In this document: in pieces, positions 12,101 through 23,425 of the stretch
Layout of the letters: every line of letters starts with the position of its first letter
Position numbering within the stretch: the first letter of the stretch is position 1
From: Lumnitzera littorea
Lineage: Eukaryota; Streptophyta; Magnoliopsida; Myrtales; Combretaceae
NCBI GenBank assembly: GCA_024138015.1
Contig: JAMXBB010000012.1
Location: forward strand, 21,731,882-21,795,881
Length of the DNA stretch: 64,000 nt
Reading direction: 5' to 3'
Notes under the pieces: model-generated
What the model was told of the DNA's origin: nothing
Databases searched by the model: none
What the model saw: the letters and a program-made list of their open reading frames with translations, nothing else
Translations under genes and position numbers: made by a program

Positions 12101-12430
12101 GAGTATCTTCTCCTGGTTATTAACATATATGGTCTCCACCTGACTTTAGAAAGCCTAGGTCTGTCTTTTTTTTGGGGGGGTTAAATAGGCTAGGTTTATT
12201 TGTAATTAAATAAATAATAATAAAAAAAAAAGGAAATAAGGATGACCACATGTCGATAAACACAATGTTAAAATTATGCGGATCCCATTAAGAGATATTC
12301 CCGACAATTGGTGCAGGTTTAGAAAGGAATTTTTAATGTTTTTCAATACTGACTAATAAGTTTATGAAAAAATAAAAAAGATTCTTTATTCTATTTCTTA
12401 ATTAATACCTCTAGGATATCTCTTAACATT
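9182..12430 (+). other. Unexplained conserved region downstream of U6 copy 1
   Basis: About 3.2 kb without a long frame, retained in all three U6 units. It contains an exon-like block at 10590-10665 (GGAGACTCCAGAAGG ... GGAAGTCAGAAAGTGAAAG) followed by GTGAGTAG; copies 2 and 3 have the stronger GTAAGTAG at that point. It also has an acceptor-like TTTGGTATGCAG before 10063. It could be a spliced non-coding transcript or the remains of a host gene. Confidence 0.4.
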
Positions 12431-12514
12431 TTCCTTTATTCTATTTCTTTATTCGAAATGCCTAGTGTTTTTTGCAAAAAAAATGTTATATCTTGAGCCT
12501 TATATTGGGGAATA

Positions 12515-12815
12515 AAGACAGCTTTAAATAAAGTACATGCTCATGCCATTGTAGAAAGTAGAAATGGACTCAATGGAAGCTATCAAATGGGTGGAAGGAA
12601 AAGAGTATAACTCTGATTACCTGCCTAATGTCATTCTATTATGCAGGCAGTTGATCCTAATGGAGCAGACGACGAAAATATGCCGAACGAGTAGGAGCCG
12701 TAATCAGGTGGCGCATGAGCTTGCCAAGAGCGCGTTGAAATGCCACAGAGATGAAATTTCCTATGCTTATCCAGTCCTTCAAACTTACTCCTGGAGGCAC
12801 TATCTGAAGAAGTGA
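12515..12815 (+). pseudogene. RNase H-like C-terminal fragment
   Basis: The frame from 12564 gives DSMEAIKWVEG, and then SRSRNQVAHELAKSAL at about residues 43-58. These match the typical C-terminal half of plant RVT_3 RNase H-like domains (vEsDs.eai ... R.aN.vAH.LAk.A). A frame shift near 12562 separates it from an upstream stretch ending HAHAIVES, so the true domain starts before the apparent Met. The N-terminal half with the first catalytic Asp is missing. It lies directly before the duplicated 3' sequence at 12787-12998, as expected for the 3' end of a LINE. No function is expected. Confidence 0.65.
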
Positions 12816-12998
12816 AAATTTACTTATAAATAGTGTGTTGTCTGCTAATGAGCCGAGAGACAATGGTTTAATTTTGTAATCTTCAAACTTACTCCTTCAA
12901 ACTTAGTGCTGGAGGCACTATCTGAAGAAGCGAAAATTTTACTCAAATATTGTGTTATCTGCTAATGGGTCGAGAAATAATAGTTTAATTTTGTAATC
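12787..12998. repeat. Tandem duplication, ~93-bp units (two copies)
   Basis: Unit 1 (12787-12881) and unit 2 (12906-12998) share GCTGGAGGCACTATCTGAAGAAG-type starts and TTTAATTTTGTAATC ends. The two units are separated by a 24-bp partial repeat (CTTCAAACTTA). They follow the RNase H remnant and may be the tandem 3' tail of the same LINE. Confidence 0.75.
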
Positions 12999-13946
12999 AA
13001 TTTAATACTTAATTGAAGTTTTGGTGGACATTTTTACAAAAAAGTACACAAACTTTAATGATGTGCTCACACAATGGTTTTCTGCATGTATTTGAACTCA
13101 ATTTATTTTTTAGTTTCTTGAGTTTGATAATGTGAGACTTGTAGAATAAGGGATTGAATAACTGTTATTTTATAGTTATTTATGTGATTTTGTTTCACTT
13201 TTTTTATTTTGTCTCTCTTTAAAAATAAAAAACAAACTCTTAATATTCAATCTATGTTTTCATATCGTATAAAAATATCTTCAAAATCCTTCCAAAATGA
13301 GTTGCAAATAGTGGATTAAAATAGGCTTATTAGGTTGGTTTATAAAAAAATTGCAGCAGTTTTTCTCAACTTGTATTTTCGATTTTTATCATTTTAATGT
13401 ATTTTCTTTTATCAAATTTACTTGAAATATATTTTACTCCTTGTATACTTTTAGATCATTCAAAATTTTTTTTAAAACACGTTTAAAACTTTAATCAAAG
13501 TTGTGGTCAAATATATATATACTTACTGCAATTTTTTTTAAACAGTTGAAAAGCTCATTTTGTTTGAGTTTTAGGTAAGTTTTGAATGTATTTTTTTGAA
13601 TTTTTTTTGTATAATCCAAGTGTACTTATATAATAGATTTAAGATATGATAATTTTGTGAAAATTGAAAGTAAAATGGAGTATGAAAAATTGAATTAAAG
13701 TCGAGTTCTCATGCGTTTAAATTACAATATGTAACAAAGTTACTTTAACTTGTTCCACATGGTTAAATTACTGTTTTTCACCTTCTATATAAAGCATCCA
13801 TGGACATAAGTCAAAGGAAAGTTGTTTATACATTTATATATATTATCTTAGATATAATATTTTTTCAAAAATTTATTGCTCTATATATTTCAAATGCTAT
13901 CTATCAGGTCAGTAAATTACACATTTAATATAATGTATATAAACAC
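12999..13946. other. AT-rich non-genic stretch
   Basis: No gene or defined repeat is recognised. Confidence 0.5.
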
Positions 13947-14033
13947 AATTTTTTAAACACCACATAAGATAACTTATATATATACAAAACTCTTTGAATG
14001 AATATTTTCTATGTAGGACCTAAGTCCGACAAA
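13947..14033 (+). repeat. Extra partial copy of the foldback arm end
   Basis: The stretch CAATTTTTTAAACACCAC ... TATGTAGGACCTAAGTCC matches the outer end of the foldback's left arm that starts at about 14056, in direct orientation. It is a tandem partial duplication of the arm terminus. Confidence 0.7.
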
Positions 14034-14061
14034 ATACGTATCATATATATGAGTACAATTT

Positions 14062-14643
14062 TTTAAACATTACTTAAAATAACCTATATATATACAAGAC
14101 TCTTTTCATGTATATTTTTAATGTGGGACTTATGAAAGAAGGATGGAGGACTTGAATTGTAACTTGCAATTTTTTACAAGAGAAAGTGTCGACTTGGACT
14201 CGATTTTTCTCACATGATTCGATTTTCAATTTAAAAAAAATTACTCAATCTTAATCTATTCTATGATTTCTTTCAAATCATACAAAAATTTTCACAAAAA
14301 CCTTTTAAAACATGATTTAAATCCATGCCAAAGTAGGTAGTTCAAGCATATGTTATAATTGAAGAGCTCACTTTGACATGGATTTAAATCATGTTTTAGA
14401 AGATTTTTGTGAAAATTTTTGTATGATTTGAAAGAAATCATATAATAGATTAAGATTGAGTAATTTTTTTTAAATTGAAAATCGAATCATGTGAGAAAAA
14501 TCGAGTCCAAGTCGACACTTTCTCTTGCAAAAAATTACAAGTTACACTTCAAATCCCCTATCCTTCTTTCATAAGTCCCACATAGAAAATATGCATGAAA
14601 AGAGTTTTGTATATATATAAGTTATCTTAAGTAGTATTTAAAG
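14062..14643. mobile_element. Long foldback (inverted repeat) element, ~272-bp arms
   Basis: The left arm 14062-14333 and right arm 14371-14643 are reverse complements with few mismatches. Examples are CGACTTGGACTCGATTTTTC on the left against GAAAAATCGAGTCCAAGTCG on the right. The loop is only 37 nt (14334-14370). No coding frame is present. The structure fits a foldback MITE or an inverted duplication, and any transcript would form a near-perfect long hairpin suitable for Dicer-like processing. No clear target-site duplication is seen. Confidence 0.88.
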
Positions 14644-16479
14644 GGTAGTTCTTATGTACATGGTATATATTTTAACTGACTCCTTTATTGATTTGAATAA
14701 AAAAATATTTTTTCACTTCAAATAAAAGTTGTTCCCATTGACATGTGGTATCACATGGTGATTGGAGTTATTGCCACATATCTACGTTCGCCATGTCAAC
14801 GAGAGATATGTGTCAATACGTAGTGGTGCCACGTAACATTTCATGCCATGTCAGCTAGATGCCGCTTATCAATATATCACATGTTAATTCCTAATTGTGC
14901 TATGTGTCAATTATATTCATGTCGGTAAACAAAAACTTATGGAGTTACACTAGGTAGTATAAATGACCACCAAAATGTGTAATTAGGTAGCAAATTGAAC
15001 ATTTCAAAGTTCAAGTAATAAATTAAATAATTTTGTAAAATTTAGGTACCAAATATGATATTAACCCTTTTAAAAATAAAATAGCATACAATTGATTTTA
15101 TCATGGTATATTAGTTTTAAGAATTTGAATAGATAAATCTCTCTCTATATAGAGTAATAATATATAAGTTTTCTTTATTCAATGTTACTCCTCCAGATGT
15201 TTTTACACCTAAGGTATTTTCTCTTAAGAATGTAGAATTTTAACTATCATGGGGATTAACAATATAGCAACATAGATTTTTTTTTTTTTTCTGGTTAAGC
15301 AACATAGAATTTTTATTTTTATAAAATGTTGGGTTTCCAAATCAAACTTTTTCCACAAGAGTTTTACCAATTTACCAATAACAACATTGCATTTTATTGG
15401 AGATTGTATCTTCATTTACATGTTACTATGTCACATGTTTTTTTTGGTACAATACATGTGTATCAAATTTAAGTAAAAAAAATATAAAAATAAAAATCAT
15501 ATGAAAATAATTACTGAAATACCAATACTAAGTTGCATTTAAATGATCCAATGATAATGTAATTTATAAAATTATCATATTTATAAATATATCATTGCAT
15601 TCTTGCATTTTGAAAATGCAATTATAGTTTGGCCAAAATACTTGCATCTCTCATATGCAATATACACATGTAGTCATCGCCGTACAAAACTTCAACAATC
15701 TATCTCTTGCTTTTATCTCTCGTTTAGCAATCACGATTGAGGTCTATCTAAATTTCAACCCTAACTTTGAACAGTATTCACACCCTGTGCCTTTTGTGCA
15801 TGAGAGGAATTAGTAATATTCATAGAAAATTAATGTCTCCTTATCATCATGAGATATAATACGAGTATTTGTGTAATTTTTTTTTATATAGTTGATATTT
15901 ATATAATATTTATATATCTAATTGATAAACATAAAAATTTCTCCCTTTCTTGGTTTTCATGTTATTGCAATACTCAAATGTTGCACCTTAAGATGCATTC
16001 TAATTGTAATAACTGCTGTAAATAACCATCATACAAATTGGTCAATCAATTAGCTATTACCCCACTTATGACATATATAAGCATCTATTAACTAAATTGT
16101 TTACTAAGACTATTATAATTTAGTAATGTAAATACAATATTAAAACCAGATGAATCATATTTAAATCCTTTTTCTCTAAATTATAATATAATTAAAAAAA
16201 AAGAAAAACAAAGTTTCACTTTAAGTGTATCAATAGGTGCGATAGATATATCTTGATTACTAAATCTGAATTCAAGTGTAAGTAATTTTATAAGCCAATA
16301 ATGAAGTAGGATATTTTACCATAGAGTAAAACTGGCAAAGCAGTCGATTCCCTCCTGCTCCATCTTATGGCTATCCCGTAAGTAAAGTCCGTAATTATTC
16401 GATTTTGGTATCGAAGGCGTACCGTCGTGCTCTTTTTTTTTTTTTTTTTTTAATTATTTCTTTTAACGTTTTTAATTAT
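14644..16479. other. AT-rich non-genic stretch
   Basis: This contains a GC-richer patch near 14740-14880 with several ATGTG/CCACGT-type repeats (GACATGTGG, TGCCACATATC, GTGCCACGTAAC), typical of transposon ends, plus a T homopolymer at 16432-16450. No gene is recognised. Confidence 0.4.
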
Positions 16480-16612
16480 TTTATTATTTATATCCCTACA
16501 CTACCGTCGGCACCTTGTTTTTATCAAGGTCGTTTCGTCTTCAAATCTGCTTCTGTAATCCTGCCCAGGGCTTCAAGTAAGGCCAGGCCCCAAAGGAGCA
16601 CGGGAACTCCTC

Positions 16613-16709
16613 CGACGTCGTCCCTAGATATAGTTGGAGTGAGTAGTCCCACATTTTCCTCTTGAAAATGTCTTCCTTCTTCATTAGGAACTGCAGATAA
16701 ACAAAGATT
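16613..16709 (+). promoter_or_regulatory. U6 copy 2 promoter
   Basis: The GTCCCACATTT element starts at 16646 (-64) and CGACGTCGT lies at 16613-16621 (-97). At -30 there is TTCTTCATTAGG and no TATA box. Confidence 0.6.
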
Positions 16710-16729
16710 GTCTCTTTGGAGACATCCGA

Positions 16730-16761
<32 letters not shown>

Positions 16762-16811
16762 GGCCCCTGCGCAAGGATGACACGCACAAATCGAGAAATG
16801 GTCCAAATTTT
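16710..16811 (+). ncRNA. U6: U6 spliceosomal snRNA, copy 2
   Basis: The sequence is the same as copy 1 except in the 5' stem-loop (GTCTCTTTGGAGACATCC). There the tetraloop TTCG has become TTTG and position 17 onward reads CCGAT, as in the canonical plant RNA. The ACAGAGA box, AGC triad and 3' GGTCCAAA are intact. A run of about 21 T follows (16808-16828), longer than in the other two copies. Confidence 0.93.
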
Positions 16812-16828
16812 TTTTTTTTTTTTTTTTT
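16808..16828 (+). terminator. Pol III T-tract terminator, U6 copy 2
   Basis: An uninterrupted T run directly after U6. Confidence 0.85.
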
Positions 16829-19387
16829 GCTATTTTTCTATTATCTTCACAAGACTTTCCAGTTGGTTCTGTTAGGGTTTGATTATATTAGAATAGGGTT
16901 TATCTCCTTCCCGTGCTAATTAAACCATGAATTCATTTTATGTTTGCATGCTTCAAAGGCTTCAAAGACTTCGTCTATTATGATCTTAAACAGTAATAAA
17001 TTGCAGATTATCCGTTGTATACTACTCTACAGCAAGGAAGGTTTTAAGTGATTCCTCAGGACGATTACCCCTTTTTTGTAAGAGCAGGTGTATCACAGGA
17101 CGGGATAATGGATCAAATAATTCTATATAATAAATTAGAAATTACAAACAGTGAAGATGGTCTCTACTGAGCTTGATAGATCCTGCAATTTTTTGTGTGT
17201 TTGCGGCTGTAATGTTTCAATAATTTGACTGAATTTCTTTGCTAGCCATGCGTTTAGTATCTGAAAAATTGTCCGGCTGGTTTGCGCACTTAACTTTCAG
17301 GGTGGATGCAAAATGCTGTAAGTTTAGTAAGGTATTCAATAGAATGAGGAGAACCCCTTTTTTGAGCAGAAAATGAGGAGAGCCCCTATTTTGAAACGGT
17401 AGGACCGCCTTATCGATAATGTCATGTTGTGGAACATGCAAAGTTTTAAGACTTACTTCTAACAAGTGTTTTCCAAAGGTGAGATTTTCCATGAAAATAT
17501 CTTTCGAAGTGCCAATTTGATTTGTAGGTGCATATCCAAAGACTTCTCTTATAATCTTAACTGGAACTTTTGGTAAAGTAAATTCTATAATTACGGCCTT
17601 CATTTTATTTTTAGTATGCAGAACATCAATATCTTGTTGAACAATCAAGTCCTATGGTTGATTATTTATTCATATAGATTCAACTTAAAGAAGTAGAAAG
17701 TTATGAAGTTAAGTTGATGGTTTATCTTCAATCTTAGATTTTGATGTCACCTCTATAACTGCTGCATGGAGTAGTAAACAAAAAGATGGAATTCTTGCCG
17801 AAAGATGAGATTATTGAATTGTCTATTTCAAGGTATCCTGATGCATTATCATGTGTTTGACACATGATGTTGCTGGTCAAATTTATCAGCATGAAGCTTG
17901 AAAACAGAATCTTGTTTCCTACAATCCCTCACATCACTACCATGAATCTGGTGATATAGTTTTGAGCCCTTATAAGCACTAGGGTAGATATGATGCCTAA
18001 AGAAACATTTAATAAGTACATAGCATATCGATAGCATTTATCACTCAAGGATTATGTTGTGTTTGAATTCTATTAATTTAAAAGCTCTAGTCCTCAGACT
18101 TCATCTTCCTTGCATTTGGAGGCACCAGAAGGGATACTTGGAGGGAGATGGAAGTCAGAAAGTGAAAGGGTAAGTAGTGTTTTCTAGTTTCTGTTGGTTC
18201 GCATCTGCATTATAGTATCATGAAAGACAGATTTGGTTGGGTATTAGATATACAGTGAATTAGGATATCATGCTTCAAGTATTCATTTGGTAATCTAGAC
18301 ATGTAGATGTACTAGCCAATGACGATGGATTGTATGTCATAATATTTACTCCTTTCCAAAATTTATATGCTCCTGCATGTTTACAGGTTTTACAGTTCAT
18401 GAATACAATACAATAATGATGGCTTTGAATTAATTGTCATTTATATAGTGTAGGATCATCGGATTGAATTGTTTGATTTTTATATGTCTCTATGCACTTA
18501 TAGCTCAGGGATTTTATTCAAGAAAAACATTTTTTTTTTTCCATAAAATCTCCAATTATCATTAAATGGAAAAGGATCTGGACTAGCGAGTTGATCTGTA
18601 GTAAATGGGATGTGGTCAGGGCTCCAAATCAATAAATTGCAACATTCTGTAAATGGTAGTACCATGCCATACATTTATTAAGATTCAATAGTCCAGGCAC
18701 CCAATCTCAAAGATTAGAGGATTAAGCTGTACATGTTTGTTATTTATCATGATATAATATACAGGAATCAAGATATATCAAGAAAACATGAGAAACTAAC
18801 TAATTAGTTACATCCAAGAGTGAAACTACTGCAAACATCATCATTCTGCATTCATGCCTTAGACCATTAGAGAATGTCCAAGAAATAGTAGTGTGCATAT
18901 CCTCAGAAGTGTCCAACTTTGTCGATCTTTTCATGGGAATGCCATATAGCTTGTTACGTACATAAAGGGAACAAGTTAACCAAATCAATAGTAAAGAACT
19001 AGGAAGACTGGATCTGCCCTTTCACAGAAGACATACTTAATGTTGGACGCTTAACACTTCAGCAAAGTGTATTGTGTCTATAATGTGAAAGTGTCGACTC
19101 ATGTATATTTTCTTCATCTTTCCCAAAATCATCCTGTCTCATTTTCCATAGGATATTCAATTTTCAAATGTACTTAGATTTTTCACTTTTAAATTTGTTA
19201 ATCATGGGAAAGTAAATGTCGCGTATAGCACTTGGAAACGAAATATAAGTTGTTGATGGAAGCTTTTGCTTTTGATTTAATTTGTAAAATCGAAGCTTTC
19301 GTACTATTTTTACTCAAAAAGGGAATTTGATGGATGGACATTTTAGTCTTGGGGGTTTAATAGGCAAAGGTTTAGCAGGGAGTGTTT

Positions 19388-19524
19388 ATTTAAATTAGAA
19401 TCATATACATGTATGTATCAATGTATGTGTGTATGTATATGATTTGGTTGCTAACGTGATGTAACAAAAAATAAATTGACCTGCCTTTCATGATCTCAAA
19501 CAGGTATATGATTCTAATTTAAAT
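19388..19524. repeat. Perfect 21-bp inverted repeat with ~95-bp spacer
   Basis: Positions 19388-19408 and 19504-19524 are exact reverse complements (core TTAGAATCATATAC / GTATATGATTCTAA). The spacer contains ATGTATGT repeats and part of the copy 2 unit. Confidence 0.85.
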
Positions 19525-19825
19525 ACTTTTTTTTTTTCCAAATTATAGCATATGTTGACCTCACACTAGATCCAGCAAGCAGCACTCTCGACACCAAAAT
19601 TATCCATAATAATTGAATTTCCTCTTCTTTGTTTACTGTCCTCTATTACTTAATACATCACCTTGTCTTTGTATTATTTGCCCTGCCTTTGGACAAGATG
19701 GTGTTGCGGTATAGTTGCCAAAACAGCCATACTATGAGAACCACTCTTCAATCGGTCTACGATAATGTATAGCCGTTGAAACCATTGTTGTTGAACAGGA
19801 TTGGAAGATTCACTCTGGAGTGAAA

Positions 19826-20215
19826 AGGGTTAATAAAGCTAAATTGGAATTATATCGGAATCAATAAAAATATTATAATATAATTTATATTTATTTATAA
19901 TGTAACAAAAATTATCTATAATTTTTTATAATTGAAAGTTGACAGTTTTTTATAGTTTATTTTTTATTTTTCTTTAAACTATATTTATTTTTTAAACAAA
20001 ATGGTGTATATTTTAAAAAATGTAAGAGAAAATGATGTATTTTAACTTGAAAAAAACCAGGTGAGTTCTTTTAAGAACTAAATTAGACTAGATTAGATTG
20101 GTTAAGTCAATTAGATTGAACTGAGGTCATTATTAGTTAACCAATAAAGGTTAACGAGGTGTCTTGAATTGGTTTTAAGGAAGGTTTAAGTTAAATTGCA
20201 TTGAATTGAACAGGT
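19826..20215 (+). repeat. Dispersed direct repeat, copy a
   Basis: Aligns by eye with 23046-23425 over the run ACTATAATATAATTTATATTTAT ... AGTTTATTTTTTATTTTTCTTTAA and on into a block with GTTAACTGGTC-like words. Identity is moderate. No coding content, and the element type is unknown. Confidence 0.65.
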
Positions 20216-22085
20216 CATTTGGGTTTGATAATACTGATTAAAACACGTGTAAGTTGAGCTTCAATAAAATGGCTCGGTGACAAAAAAAAAGGAAAAAGAA
20301 AAATCAAATGGGAAGTTTCAAAGAATTGTGAGAATTAGAAGGTCCCAGATTAACGTTTTATGGCTACTCTTTTGTTTTTTTTTTTTTTTTTTCCGACATG
20401 GTTACTCTTAAGAAAGTTTTTGATTTCAGCTTTTTTATTTTAAATAATCTGGGCTTTTTAAAAAGAAATGAATAGATATTTCAATCATCTTTATATTTAG
20501 GATGATACATAGATACGTTGACCTAAAAAAAAAAAAAATAAAAGGTCATAATTTTCGTATGATGGGAAAGAAATATGAATGGTACAATTTGGACATTTTA
20601 AGTTCAATAATTTTAGTAGTCAAAAGTAAAAATTCAATTGATAGTGTATGGTACATTTTGAAGGTGAAGTGGTATGCAGTGTATTGTACCCATTATGTAT
20701 TAGTAGGGATGAACACAAAAACATATCATTATGGGTTGAATCTATCTCATTTAAATGTGTAACACTGCAGAATCTAGGTAGCTATAGTCCACTATGTGGT
20801 AATATCGAGATATTGATATGTAAAGGCTTAGGACTTGCTAAATTCTTCAAGTGCATTTAATAAACAAATCACAAATCATACTTATAGTAAGGAGATCTCC
20901 AAGTGATAACATAGGTAGCTTTACAAGTCTTGCCTTATGACATCAACAAGTATGATACAAAATACAAAGTCTATCATGCTCATATGATTTAAACTATTTA
21001 ATAAACATTGATGGAGTCTTACTTGCTCTTATTACAGTATATTATAAAAACTAAATAATAATAATATAAGGAGTCTACATCTCTCATATAGTCATAATAT
21101 GACATCACACGTGTAACTAACAAACTCTCCTATTACTCCTCTTAGAAGGTATAATCATCATTCTCTACGTCATACACCAAATTGTAACTTAGGTTGTCAT
21201 AATAGTTTCGATCTTTTGGATTACTTGCATCTAAAAACAAAGTTCTTGAAGGGTAAGCAAAATTACCTTATACGAGAGTTATGCAATTATACACACATGA
21301 GTAAGCATAATCCATTTCACATATAAATGCAATCATGTATCATACAACCAATTATTATCTTTGGTTTAAATTTGATAAGCATCACAACTTTAATGTCCCA
21401 AAGCTTAGGATAACTCATGACCTTGAATCACACAACCGTTATATATCATATAAGTATTTGGTGTTGGATATTCTCCAACATCTTATAGCCATTAATCAAT
21501 CTAAAATCTAATTGAATCAACTCAGTAAATAACCCCACTCACAACAACACTATTTATCAATCCTTGGATACTACCTTAAGATCATCGATACTTTTGATCC
21601 CTTAAGTCGAGTCAAACACTTTTAACGCATTAAGCATTTAAGGTCGAATTTTATTATATTCATTTCATAACTAAACTAGAAGTATGCACAACAAGCATAT
21701 AACTTCGTACCTGAGATGAGTATCTCAATGGAATTCATTCTAGCTTCACTTTTTAATCTTGACATTGAATAAAACATGATGTTCAAACTAGATTCTAACC
21801 ACATTAATTGATACCCTAACTTTATCCCTTTAACCCCTCTCAATACAAGTTCTTATGATAAATTTGATTAATTGGCTTAAAATTGTTACAATGTGTTCTT
21901 CATTTGTTATGTGGCTAAGAGTAATGCTAAAATTAAGTGGGAATTTATTTGGGTAAAAACAGTTATAAAACGGGAGAGTTTCAAACATTCTATTCGTATT
22001 CTGTGACCTATCGATCAATTGGTGAAAGTGCTACCGATTGGTCGTTAGAAAATAAAACATGTTAGAAGGTTCTGGGTTCGAGAGA
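20216..22085. other. Non-genic stretch
   Basis: AT-rich sequence with a 17-T run near 20375-20392 and short chance frames only (for example 20502-20762). No gene or element is recognised. Confidence 0.5.
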
Positions 22086-22210
22086 CACTCTACTGATCAG
22101 TTGCTGACTTGACTATCAATTGATCGATAGTACAATTTCTCTTATCGATGAGTTGCTAGTTTGGCTATCAATTGATCGATAGCTTTGAATTCTATAAAAC
22201 TATAGAATTC
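22086..22210. repeat. Two ~52-bp tandem units with palindromic cores
   Basis: CTATCAATTGATCGATAG occurs at 22113-22130 and again at 22165-22182, each preceded by GATCAGTTGCT or GATGAGTTGCT. The array is followed by a palindrome at 22187-22210 whose arms are GAATTCTATA and TATAGAATTC around AAAC. Confidence 0.75.
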
Positions 22211-23045
22211 GTCCTCGTGATGAATTACATAACATATAAACTTCCATCATCTCCTTTAACATGCACCATCTAAAATCTTTATTCCATCATTCCCCTTTCC
22301 AACTACAACTTTCCCAACATTTAATCCTCCAAATCAACAATTTTGACTTGAAATTGTTATCCATTTTAGAAGTAATGATACTTACTTCTTTGATTTGCAT
22401 CTCCTTATTTGATTCTTCCTCAACCTTAACTTCTTCTACAATTCCCTTCAAGAATCCAAATGTTAGGCTTGGTTTTGTATAATAAATGCTCTAACAACAC
22501 TAGAAAACAATATTCATTATACTTACCACATGATTAAACTTCTAAATCACTGAACTCCTCCGCTTTTTGATCTCTTACTGTTATATTAAGGAGAAATTCA
22601 TTAGATTACGATACTCTTCACACCAAACTTCAAAGATTTGAAGAATTTTAACTTACCTCTAATGTCTTGCGCTGGAAAGAAGGAAAGGGATGAAATTGTT
22701 GTTATTTTGGTGAAAAGAAAGAGAAGAAATGTTAAGGCAGAGAGAGGGAAAAGAAGGGAAGAAACAACGTACAGGTTTAAACTTGAAAAGGCATGCATCA
22801 AGCATGTGCATTTTCTTATTTGCTTAACCAAAATATCCCTTTCTTTTTAATTATTCCTTAAAATGTCATTTACTTCTTCTATTTTATTTATTTATGAAAA
22901 ATTAGGTTATTACAAAATGAATATTAGAACTATTCATTAACTTGTTATTGCGATTACAACGCATCTTATATATATATATATATTATTATTATTATTAAAC
23001 CATCCAAGATATCTTTTAATATTTAATAAGAAGAGATTAAGGGTT
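22211..23045. other. Non-genic stretch with purine-rich patch
   Basis: A GA-rich patch (about 22672-22765) and an (AT)n/(ATT)n microsatellite (22968-22998) are seen. There is no recognisable gene. Confidence 0.45.
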
Positions 23046-23425
23046 GGGAGGGTTAACTAAGGTTAAACTGAGATCAAACTGAGATTGATCAAAATACTAT
23101 AATATAATTTATATTTATGTATAAATTACTAAAAATTATTTACATTCTTAAGAATTAAAAGTTGAAAACTTTTTACAGTTTATTTTTTATTTTTCTTTAA
23201 TTTACATTTTTTTTTTAGTAAATCAATGTATTTTTTTGAAAATAAAAGAGAAAATATATATTTTAACATGGTAAGACTTGATAGGTTTTTATAGGAATTA
23301 TGTTAGATTAGTCGAGTTAACTGGTCAAATTGTGATCATTATCGATGAAGTTTAAATAGGTGACTTGAACTAGTTTTGTGGAAGGACCAAGTTGAACTAG
23401 ATAAAATTGGAAGGGTTAATCTAAA
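23046..23425 (+). repeat. Dispersed direct repeat, copy b
   Basis: Second copy of the repeat at 19826-20215, in the same orientation. Confidence 0.65.

Larger units (their letters stand above)
8810..12430 (+). repeat. U6-bearing segmental duplication, copy 1
   Basis: This segment aligns with 16480-19560 and 33600-37010. The shared order is: promoter with ACGACGTCGT and GTCCCAC elements; U6; the block ATTACCCCTTTTCTGTAAGAGCAGG (9446 and 17065, copies 1 and 2 only); TATGCAGAACATTAATATCTTG (10056, 17615, 34264); an exon-like block ending in a splice-donor-like site (10600-10670); and GGGATGTGGTCAGGGCTCC (about 11240, 18607, 35998). No long frame is shared, so beyond U6 I see no protein product. 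The copy ends near 12430, where similarity to 36960-37010 fades. Confidence 0.75.
16480..19560 (+). repeat. U6-bearing segmental duplication, copy 2
   Basis: Same order of blocks as copy 1. The exon-like block ends at about 18170 with GGGTAAGTAGTG, an intact donor-like site. A 143-residue frame on the minus strand (17217-17648) is not kept in the other copies and is not considered a gene. Confidence 0.75.

Noticed and set aside
17217..17648. 143-codon open frame on the minus strand downstream of U6 copy 2
   Set aside because: The equivalent stretches of copies 1 and 3 are interrupted or shifted, the composition is like the surrounding non-coding DNA, and no family is recognised.
22055..22100. 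tRNA-like GGTTCTGGGTTCGAGAG motif
   Set aside because: There is no acceptor stem, D-arm or anticodon arm around it.
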